Origin: Hemerocallis citrina
Lineage: Eukaryota > Streptophyta > Magnoliopsida > Asparagales > Asphodelaceae
Direction: 5' to 3'
Length of the DNA: 64,000 bases
Assembly (NCBI GenBank): GCA_017893485.1
Contig: CM030366.1
Location: 188,835,947-188,899,946 of the forward strand
Every line of letters starts with the position of its first letter. Position 1 is the stretch's first letter. The translations under genes were made by a program, and so were the position numbers. Below, piece after piece: positions 55,975-64,000 of this stretch. Below the pieces are notes generated by a model. That model ran no database searches, was not told the origin of the DNA, and worked only from the letters and a program-made list of their open reading frames with translations.

Positions 55975-57306
55975 ATGTCGCGAACTCAGTCCAGATCCAA
56001 GGCTAGCTCGTCAGGCTGCACCGCGATGGAATCCGAGTCAAAGACGTCTTCGTCACTCAGTAAATACAAGGTCAAGGAGGAGGTCCTGACAGGCCCTGGG
56101 TCGGATGGTGGTGACGATGTAGTCCTCATAGTATCGCTACTGAGATCCCGAAGGCCGTGGAAGGAGCCAGTGGTCGAGGGTAAAGAGGAGGAGGAGGAGG
56201 TTGATGACGAGGATGACGAGGGTGAGGAGGATCAGGAGGATCAGGACGTTGAAGGTGAGGAGGAGGACAAGGAGGATCAGTATCCCGAGGATGAGGACGA
56301 GGATGAGGTGGACCAGGATTCCGAGGTTGAAGATGAGGACGAGGTGGATCAGGATCCCGAGGGTGAGGACGATGACGAGGGGGACCAGGATCCCGAGGGT
56401 CATGGCGTTCAAGGAGGTGCTGGGGAAGGCACAACAGGAGGGTCAGTTGGGGTCGGAGATGACCTTCTGCCTCTTCCACCTTTGTCGACGCCGTCTCCCG
56501 AGAGGAAGGCTCGTCCCCGTCGGAAGAAGAGGAAGCTAAGTATTCCAGACAGTCCCCATCCATCGGATGAGTATGCACCTAGACCGGGACTTGAGTTTCC
56601 CCGGGTCTCCTTCAAAAATCTGGGGTCGATCCGGACGTACCCTGATGATATCAAAGACATCGACCCTGTCCCTCCTGTGCCGGGTGAAGAGAACCGTGTG
56701 AAGATTCAGATGGATAGCATCCCGTGTATCTTAAGGGCGGATTATCTCCACATTCTGTGGGCCTCCTACTTCATTCCGCGGGAGTTTGAAGTCTTCATTC
56801 CGAGCCCTGGCGTTCGACCCACCACGGCTCTTGCACCGGGCTACTGTATGCTTCCCGAGGACGCCTTTTTTCGGGACTGAGGCTGCCGCTGCACCCCTTC
56901 GTCAATAGGGTTTTGAACTGGGCAAAGTTATGCCCCATGCAGTACAGCCAAAACTCTTGGAATCCGATGTTGACGTACTTCCAAGCCATCCTAGGGATCA
57001 GCTCGCTCGGAGATCAGGAGGGGATATTTTACTTTTTGCCCAGGCCGCACAAGAAGGTCATGCACGGCCATCCGGATTCCATCAAGGGGTGAAAATAGAA
57101 GTATTTTGTGTTTCGGAGTGAGAGGTCTTAGGGGATACCGACCAGGTGGAGTTTCTTCAAACCGAACCATAAACCTCTGAAGCGAAGCGACTCGACAGCA
57201 AAAGAGTGGAAGACGGTGGAGAAGATAGTAAGGGGGCATAGTATCGCGTGGCCTTGAGTGACCGAGCTACACCTTGCCCGGGCCAGACTGAGCCCAGCCG
57301 ATCCTA
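55975..57306 (+). pseudogene. Tat2 antisense gene, gypsy-type transposon domain
   Basis: The 301-codon frame begins MSRTQSRSKASSSG, similar to the Tat1 antisense gene, then a long Glu/Asp repeat region (about residues 60-155), a basic RRKKRKL stretch and FEVFIPSPGVRPTTAL. A frameshift near 56878 leads to LRLPLHPFVNRVLNWAKLCP and HPDSIKGWK, the same PF04195-like domain as in Tat1. A GT-AG intron fits at 57307-57380. The acidic tract plus basic patch suggests a nuclear, chromatin- or nucleic-acid-associated protein, which is inference only. Confidence 0.65.
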
Positions 57307-57380
57307 GTATGTTTCGTTCTGAATCTTTGCATCTTTCTGTCTTCATGTTAACGTTAGCCTTCTCTCTTTCATTTTTGCAG

Positions 57381-58690
57381 AGATGACTTCCCAATAGGTG
57401 GACGACAGGTGAGTCTTGCTAGCCGTCGCCATGAAGGCGAGAGCAGAGCGGAAGAAGAAGGCAGAGTAGGAGAAGCTGGCCGCCCAAGCTAGGGGGTCCG
57501 GCAAGGGACCAGCCCCAGTAGTCGAGGAGCCTTCTCCCGCGAAGAGGGCTAAGAAGCATCACCCCCCTACGCCGAGGGCAGCTCGGGATGCTGGAGGTAG
57601 TTCGGGCAAAACTGTCGATGCCCCGGGGAAGAGGCTTCCCCCACCACGGCCCACAGCCGAACAGATGGTGGGCCAACAGGGGCTGTGGCCCTTTGCTCTC
57701 GATTGGTCGATCGTGCAGGGGGGACAGTCTGCTCGAAGGACCCGTGGCGATTGAGTTCGTCACGAAAGCCGCCACCAAGCATGATCGGATGTCTCTGGCA
57801 TTGTAGATGGCAGACTAGGCCTTCATGCGGTGGCCAGTCCGCACGAGGCATTTACATCAAAAGAGAAAAGAAAAAACTAGTCTATTCTTGAGGGGGGTGG
57901 CACCTCTTCTTCAGCATGGATGCCCCCCGCCTCGTCGCCGCCAGGGGTCTGCGGAAGGTTCGACTGCCAGCCGTAGTGGAGATGATCGACATTTTGCTCC
58001 GGGTACATCATCCGAAAGTGCTCCTTGGCCCGATCATACGCCTCGTCCTGTGCCAGTTTTTGTATTGACATTTTTTGAAAGAAATGAAATATACTTTTTT
58101 GGGCCGAGGCTTCGTGACTTGTGCATTTTCTCGCTCTCCTTATGATTGTTTGTTTTCTCTTGTCTTTTGATAGAAGCACGAGGTCTTGGGGGCCGACCTT
58201 GTTTCCGCTGAGGAATCTCTGGTCCGAGCAGGGAGGGAGGCCGTGGAGGCAGCTTTGGCTCGCCAGCGAAAACAGGCTCGGGATCGAGCGGCCGTAGTAA
58301 ACTATTTCATGAACAAGTCTAGGGTGCTCGGTCTGGAGGTGGCTTGTTTGAAGAAAGCCATAGCCGACCGGGACTGGTGGGTAATCGAGACGGACTGGTC
58401 CATCTCGGATGCTTCGAGCGGGCGGTCGGCTTCGGAGTCATTCTTTCGAGAGGCCGTAGTTGAGAAAGAGTTGGAGATCCAACGGCTGAAGCTGGTGTTA
58501 GGCGGATTGAGGAGGCGAGCAACTCAACCCCGAGGCGGTCTCCGACATTTTTATTGGAAGCGGCCCAGCCTGAAGATGCAGGAAGCTCGGTGGCAGGGGT
58601 CTCTTTCCTGGTCGGTCCGGCCGAGCGTGAGAGGAGCCCCGAAGGGAGCGCCAAGTTTGAGTTTTAAGCCGTGTGCGAGTAAGATGTAAG
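57381..58690 (+). pseudogene. Tat2 antisense gene, 3' exons (coiled coil)
   Basis: After the acceptor TTTTTGCAG (57380), a basic, Lys/Ala-rich segment is followed by Pro-rich text (57530-57660). Near 58172 a second acceptor-like TTTTGATAG opens a frame at 58186-58689 with a coiled coil (EESLVRAGREAVEAALARQR, VACLKKAIADRDWW). Stops and frame changes are present. The parallel to Tat1 (domain, linker, coiled coil) is clear although sequence identity is low. Confidence 0.45.
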
Positions 58691-59100
58691 CTGTTCTTTG
58701 TATTTGTACTGACATTCATTGAGTTGTAAATAATGAGTAATAATAAGAACATTTGATTTTCTGAACCTTGATAGTCTCGGTAACCAGGGATGGTTGCCGA
58801 GCTTGTTGCGCAGGAGGTCGCCGCCGAGGCGAATTGTTGCAACGGGCGCATATGTCGCGACATTTTGCCTTTTGATAGGTCATTAATGGCGACGTTTCCC
58901 CTCCCCATGAGCATTTATGGCGACATTTCGCCTTCCGCCGCTTCGCATTCCCAGGCGCAATAACTGCACGCCTCAGGGGGCTATATAATTCCCACTCCCC
59001 CTTATTGGTTGTTAAGAAATGAGAGTGACTGATCTGTCGCTCGACTTGGGTGCCTATCGAAGGCGGGCGCCCCTAAGTTAATACTTTTCTGAGGGCTCCG
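58691..59100 (+). other. Tat2 post-gene region with second TATA-like box
   Basis: No gene is seen. CTATATAATTCCC lies at 58980-58993. Short duplications ATGGCGACATTTCGCC/ATGGCGACGTTTCCCC occur at 58885-58935. Confidence 0.4.
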
Positions 59101-59109
59101 AATCGGAGG

Positions 59110-59345
59110 CACACCGATCACCCTCGAACAATTCAGGGTTTGGGGCCTTGAGGGCCGTAAGACCCCAGGTTGTTCGTTGGTGAGTGGTGGGCCGACCGAT
59201 TGGTTTGGAGGTTCGGAGAGAGCCGAGGGTCAGTGGCTCCCCTGCCGTCCTCGAACAGTTCGGGGTTTTGGCTTGTGAAAGCCTTAAACCCCGAGCTGTT
59301 CGCGGGCGAGAGGAGGGTCAACCAATCGACTCAAAGTTCGGGGCG
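59110..59345. repeat. Tat2 126-bp duplication
   Basis: Two diverged units begin CCTCGAACAATTCAGGG (59122) and CCTCGAACAGTTCGGGG (59248), each ending in a GGTTCGG/AGTTCGGGG motif. Confidence 0.6.
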
Positions 59346-59394
59346 TCTGCCGAAGGCGGACGCTCTAAACCTTAATAAAAATTTTGTTGAATCC

Positions 59395-61275
59395 TTCGTG
59401 GGAGTAGGTCGTCGCCGAGCGTATGGGTCGAGGTGCTTTGAAGAAAGCCCCGGCCTTGCTCTAGGTCGACACCGAGCTCCGGCTTTGCTCGAGGTCGACA
59501 CCAAGCTCCCGCACTTGTTCTCGAAAAGACGGCACAGGTGTAGCTAGCGGTTGTTGCCTCGTGCATAGGTTGATGGGCTTGAAGAAGCCCAAACCCTGCT
59601 AGAGACAGGCACCGAGCCCCCACACCGGTGAGAAAGCCAGTAGCAGGCATAGCCGGGGGTCGTCGCCGAGCATTAGGGTCGGGGTGCTTTAAAAAAAGCC
59701 CCGACCTTGCTCGAGGTTGACGCTGAGCTCCCGCACTTGTTCTCGGAAAGACGGCACGGGTGTAGCTGGCGGTTGTCGCCTTATGCATAGGTTGATGGGC
59801 TTGAAGAAGCCCAAACCCTGCTAGGGACAGGTGCCGAGCCCCCACACTGGTGAGAAAGCCAGTAGCAGGCATAGCTAGGGGTCGTCGCCGAGCATTATGG
59901 TCGGGGTGCTTTGAAGAAAGCCCCGGCCTTGTTTGAGGTCGATGCCGAGCTCCCGCACTTGTTTCCAAGAAAGATGGCACGAGTGTAGCTGGCAGTTGTT
60001 GCCTAGTGCATAGGTTGATGGGCTTGAAGAAGCCCAAACCATGCTAGGGACAGGTGCCGAGCCCCCACACCGGTGAGAAAGCCAGTAGCCGGTGTAGCTG
60101 AGGATCGTCGCCGAGCGTTAACGTCGAGGTACTTTGAAGAAAGCCCCGGCCTTGCTCGAGGTCGACGCCGAGCTCCCGCACTTGTTCTCGGGAAAGACGG
60201 CATGGGTGTAGCTGGCAGTTGTCGCCTCGTGCATAGGTTGATGGACTTGAAGAAGCCCAAACCATGCTAGGGATAGGTGCCGAGCCCCCACACCGGTGAG
60301 AAAGCCAGTAGCAGGCGTAGCCAAGGGTCATCGCCGAGCATTAAGGTCGAGGTGATTTGAAGAAAGCCCCGGCCTTGCTCGAAGTCGACGTTGAGCTCCC
60401 GCACTTATTCTCGAGAAAGACGGCACGGGTGTAGCTGGCGATTGTCGCCTCGTGCATAGGTTGATGGGCTTGAAGAAACCCAAACTATGCTAGTGACAGG
60501 TGCCAAGCCCCCACACCGGTGAGAAAGCCAGTAGCAGGCGTAGCCGGGGGTCATCACCGAGCATTAAGGTCGGGGTGCTTTGAAGAAAGCCTCGGCCTTG
60601 CTCGAGGTCGACGCCGAGCTCCTATACTTGTTCTCGGGAAAGACGGCATGGGTGTAGCTAGCAGTTGTCGCCTCGTGCATAGGTTGATGGGCTTAAAGAA
60701 GCCCAAACGATGCTAAGGACAGGTGCCGAGCCCCCACACCGGTGAGAAAGCCAGTAGCAGGCATAGCCGAGGGTCGTCGCTGAGCATTAAGGTCGAGGTA
60801 CTTTCAAGAAAGCCCCGACCTTGCTCGAGGTCGACGTCGAGCTCCCGCACTTGTCCTCGGGAAAGACGGCATGGGTGTAGCTGGCGGTTGTCGCCTCGTG
60901 CATAAGTTGATGGGCTTGAAGAAGCCCAAACCATGATAGGGACAGGTGCCAAGCCCCCACACCGGTGAGAAAGTCAGTAGCAGGCATAGCTGGGGGTCGT
61001 CGCCGAGCGTTATGGTAGGGGTGCTTTGAAGAAAGCCCCGACCTTGCTCGAGGTCGACGCCGAACTCCCGCACTTGTTCTCGGGAAAGATGGCACAGGTT
61101 TAGCTGGCGGTTGTTGCCTCGTGCATAGGTTGACGAGCTTGAAGAAGCCCAAACCATGCTAGGGACAGGTGCCGAGCCCCCACACCGGTAAGAAAGCCAG
61201 TAGCAGGCGTAGCCGAGGGTCGTCGCCGAGCGTTAAGGTCGAGGTGCTTTGAAGAAAGCCCTGGCCTTGCTCGCG
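59395..61275. repeat. Tat2 223-bp satellite-like array
   Basis: About eight units are spaced 222-223 bp apart, judged by CCGGTGAGAAAGCCAGTAGC at 59627, 59849, 60072, 60295, 60518, 60741, 60964 and 61187. Each also has AAGAAAGCCCCGGCCTTGCT and GTGCATAGGTTGATGGGC. Because 223 is not a multiple of 3, the long open frames in it are by-products. Units are highly uniform, indicating recent homogenisation. Confidence 0.93.
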
Positions 61276-61320
61276 GTTGATGTCGAGCTCCCGCACTTAT
61301 TTTTCGGAAGATGTGTAAGT

Positions 61321-61675
61321 GAAGCTTTTCTGGCTCGCGATGCTATCCGAGTGCCGAGCCCCATGCTTGTAAGGGAAGCTTTTCTGGCTCGCGATGCTAT
61401 TCGAGCGCCGAGCCCCAAGCTTATAAGGGAAGCTTTTGTGGCTCGCGATGCTATCCGAATGCCGAGCCCCAAGCTTGTAAGGGAAGCTTTTGTGGCTCGC
61501 GATGCTATCCAAATACCGAGCCCCAAGCTTGTAAGGGAAGCTTTTCTGGCTCGCGATGCTATTCGAGCGCCGAGCCCCAGGCTTGTAAAGGAAGCTTTTG
61601 TGGCTCGCAATGCTATCCGAGCGCCGTGCCCCATGCTTGTAAATGGAGCTTTTGTGGCTCGTGATGTTCTTAATG
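61321..61675. repeat. Tat2 54-bp tandem repeats, second array
   Basis: Six to seven units of GAAGCTTTTCTGGCTCGCGA with GCTATCCGAGCGCCGAGCCC are spaced about 54 bp apart. The GGCTCGCGATG core is shared with the 55-bp and 110-bp arrays on the other side of the antisense gene, in the same direction. Confidence 0.88.
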
Positions 61676-61799
61676 GTAATTAATCAGAAGCCAAAAACTT
61701 GTTTTAAGAAAGCTGACATATTTACAACGTCTTGAAAATTTACAAAAGACAAGGCACGATGTGCCAATTACATTCTTCATATTTTACATGAGATGGAGG

Positions 61800-62850
61800 C
61801 TAGTCCCCTCCTCCTAGGAACTTGATGAGGTGCTCTGCATTCCAGGGCCTCTTGATGGCCTTGCTCTCTGAGTTGGTAAGGCGGTAAGTCCCAGGGCGCA
61901 CGACCTCCGACACTTTGTAGGGGCCCTCCCAATTTGGGGCCAATTTCTTTTTCTGCCCGGGATTGGATACCACCAGCTTTCGGAGAACGAGGTCTCCGAG
62001 TTTGATATTGGTGGGGTGCACCTTCTTGTTGTAGAACCTTTCAATCCTTTGTTGGTAAATGCTCCTTCTAATGGCGGACTTCTCCTTGACCTCGTCTATG
62101 AGATCCAAGTCGGCTCGAAGCTGTTCAGAGTTTCTTGCCTCGTCGAAAGCCATGATCCGGGGTGAAGGGATCCCGATCTCCAAGGGAATGATGCCCTCCA
62201 CGCTGTATATCAGATTGAAAGGCGATTCTCCCGTGGGATTCTCTTTGTTGTCCGGTGGGCCCAGAGAACGCTTGGCAGCTCGTCGACCCATAACCCCTTA
62301 GAAAAGTTATCGAATCATTTTTTGAGGCCGTCGAGAATTTGGCGGTTCGCGTTCTCGGCCTGACCATTTGACTAAGGATGGCATACCGAGGAGAAGCACT
62401 GCTAGATCCCGAGATCTTCGCAGAACTTTCAAAAATGCTTACCCGCGAACTGAGTCCCATTGTCCGTGATGAGCACATGTGGGATCCCGAACCGACAGAC
62501 GATGTGTTACCAGAAAAACTGTTGGGTCTGTTGCTCGGTGATCGTTGCTAACGGCTCTGCCTCGATCCACTTCGTGAAGTAGTCGAACGCTACTATGAGA
62601 AACTTCCTTTGGCCCGTTGCCTTCGGAAATGGGCCTACCAGATCCATCCTTCACATTGCAAAGGGGGTCGGACTGGCCATGGAACGGAGATTTGCTTGCA
62701 GAGCCCTCTTCATGGGGGAGAACCGTTGACAGGGACCGCACTTCTTCACTAGGGCGAGGGCATCTTGTAGCATAGTGGGCCAATAGTACCTGTGATTCAA
62801 AGCCTTTCGTGCTAGCGAGCGGCTTTCCATATGGCATCCGCCGATTCCCT
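61800..62850 (-). pseudogene. Tat2 integrase
   Basis: The zinc domain (HEGIGGCHMESRSLARKALN, KKCGPCQRF) starts near 62850. Core residues: RMDLVGPFPKATGQ, VLITDNGTQFAGKHF and SNGQAENANRQ. The C-terminal part (61800-62291) has KLGDLVLRKLVVSNPGQKKK, GPYKVSEVVRPGTYRL and NAEHLIKF. Several stops and a frameshift near 62280 break it. Confidence 0.85.
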
Positions 62851-63575
62851 CGTGTAGCTCCTTGAGGGCATACTTTGCTTCATCAGGGGCCAGGCAGCGG
62901 AGGTAGGGTCTCCCGTCTGTTGTTGTGTAGGAGCTTTTGAAGAGGGTTGCGTCGATTATGGCGAGCCTTTTTGAGCGAACCCTAATCTGTCTTGCTTCGG
63001 CCCGGTCTTTGGGGAGCTCTCCCTTGATTAGAAATTTTTTGATAAGAGTGGTCCAGTCGTTGGGAAGAGCTCCGTCTTCAACGCACAGAGCCTCAGGGAA
63101 GTCTGTGCTTGGCTTCAGCAGGACATCAATTAGGACGGTTTGGTCGAGGCCTTCAAAGGATGAGGAAGCTAACTTTGACAGGGCATTGGCTTGGGCATTC
63201 TGCTCCCTGGGGATCCTTAAGACGGCCGCCTCGTCGAAGGATATTAATAGCCGTTGGACCATGGCCAGGTATCTGATCATCCGATCGTCACGGACCTCGT
63301 ACTCCCCGGTGATCTGGTTGACCACCAGCTGAAAGTCGCTAAAGGCCTTGATCTGTCTAGCATCGGCCTGATGAGCCAGGGTGAGCCCGGCGATCATGGC
63401 CTCGTACTCGGCCTCGTTGTTGGAGGCCGGGAAGTTGAGGCGAAGGTAGTATTGAAGGAGAAAACCATCTGGCCCCTGCAGAATGATGCCCGCACCACTC
63501 CCTGCGTCGCAAGAGGAACCATCGACGTAAACTTTCTACGTCTGGTCGGCTTCCTTGCTTGTTGGCTCTTCGGAG
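62851..63575 (-). pseudogene. Tat2 second RNase H, truncated
   Basis: The additional RNase H shows VYVDGSSCDAGSGAGIILQG, NNEAEYEAMIAGLTLA and FSDFQLVVNQITGEYEVRDD; the usual D-S-Q is D-F-Q. A linker to integrase follows (LSKLASSSFEGLDQTVLIDV). The 5' end (rest of pol and gag) is cut off by the LTR at 63576. Confidence 0.85.
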
Positions 63576-64000
63576 TGTTGGATCCTGTAGGCTAAGCAAC
63601 AAACACTAGAGGGGGGGTGAATAGTGTTTATAATAAAAAATTGCGGAATAAGAAATTTCTCTCGGCACAGTCGACTCAGTGGGGAACCAGTCGACTGATA
63701 TAGCCAAAATCAAAATAAATTTAACCTCTCGAAACAGTCGACTGATAGATAATACAGGCGACTGATGAGACAAAGAGAATAACTAATACGAGACTGATCA
63801 GTCGACTGATACGAAGCTGAGTCGACTGGTCAGACTAGTTTTGCAGAGTATAATTGATCAAAAATAAATGCAATCACAAGACAACCAATCACAGAGTACA
63901 CAAGATATATCCTGGTTCGGTCCTCCCGACCTACATCCAGTCCCCATGCAACCCACTTGAGATTTCCACTATTCTTGAAAAATAAATACAAGAATACCCT
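63576..64000 (-). mobile_element. Sirevirus-type LTR, partial
   Basis: It starts TGTTGGATCCTGTAGG and carries the Sirevirus-like TAGAGGGGGGGTGAATAG and TTGCGGAATAA. Seven GTCGAC/GGCGACTG motifs occur at 63670-63830. Orientation matches the minus-strand LTR at 3299, so this would be the 3' end of a minus-strand element, or a solo LTR, running off the right edge. Confidence 0.65.

Noticed and set aside
56126..56578. Minus-strand Pro/His/Arg-rich frame
   Set aside because: Complement of the acidic repeat of the Tat2 antisense gene.
59372..61157. Several 80-220-codon open frames on both strands
   Set aside because: They lie in the 223-bp satellite; the period is not a multiple of 3, so the frames are chance products of GC-rich repeats.
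59395..61275. CRISPR-like regular array
   Set aside because: Units are contiguous and uniform with no unique spacers, and the setting is a plant retrotransposon.
61233..61683. Repetitive open frames encoding IASRATKASLTSLGLG-like repeats
   Set aside because: The 54-bp period is a multiple of 3, which keeps frames open on both strands; no start, domain or codon signal.

Overview
The window is a nested stack of plant transposable elements. I see no intact host gene and no rRNA or tRNA gene. A seed plant with a repeat-rich nuclear genome is indicated by Sirevirus-type Ty1/copia elements, Ty3/gypsy elements of the Athila, Tat and chromovirus (Tekay/Del-like) lineages, a non-autonomous hAT element, Helitron-like ends and plant-style introns. 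Nothing present identifies the species.

Nest A (1-21022). A minus-strand Sirevirus (5' LTR 3299-4286, tRNA-iMet primer site, decayed gag and protease, then a third ORF running off the left edge) sits in a small copia-type element. That element's 5' LTR (5372-5660 plus 20875-21022) is split by a complete Tat-lineage gypsy element, Tat1, at 5661-20869 (TSD ATTAG). Tat1 reads gag, PR, RT, RNase H, second RNase H and integrase on the minus strand. It has an intron-bearing antisense gene on the plus strand, two tandem-repeat arrays and an F-box/LRR-like gene fragment. A 1023-bp hAT element (TSD GTATTTAT) sits in its 3' LTR.

Nest B (21023-39014). Remnants of a chromovirus-like LTR come first. A plus-strand Sirevirus follows, with RT/RNase H remnants, the same third ORF with its own promoter-like leader, and a 3' LTR. 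It was invaded twice by one Athila family: a solo LTR (23315-24998, TSD ACTAT) and a full element (28171-38134, TSD TGTGT) with almost identical LTRs and one long gag-pol frame broken by three stops.

Nest C (about 39059-64000). A second Tat element, Tat2, has its 3' LTR split by a 14.5-kb chromovirus (39565-54062). That chromovirus carries an inverted solo LTR of a related family (44293-47709, TSD GGATG) inside its protease region. Tat2 continues with 54/55/110-bp repeats, an antisense gene behind a TATA box, a 223-bp satellite of about eight units, more 54-bp repeats and an integrase/RNase H region. A third Sirevirus-type LTR cuts it at 63576.

The genes do not cooperate as a host pathway; they are layers of selfish elements. 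Four signals stand out. (1) A short palindrome, CAGTCGACTG and close variants, is clustered in unrelated copia and gypsy LTRs and even in Athila coding linkers, but is essentially absent from Tat elements. (2) A candidate gag/pro intron in the chromovirus could set the Gag to Gag-Pol ratio. (3) Antisense genes with introns sit in both Tat elements, each flanked on both sides by related repeats. (4) A Sirevirus third ORF recurs with its own promoter-like leader.
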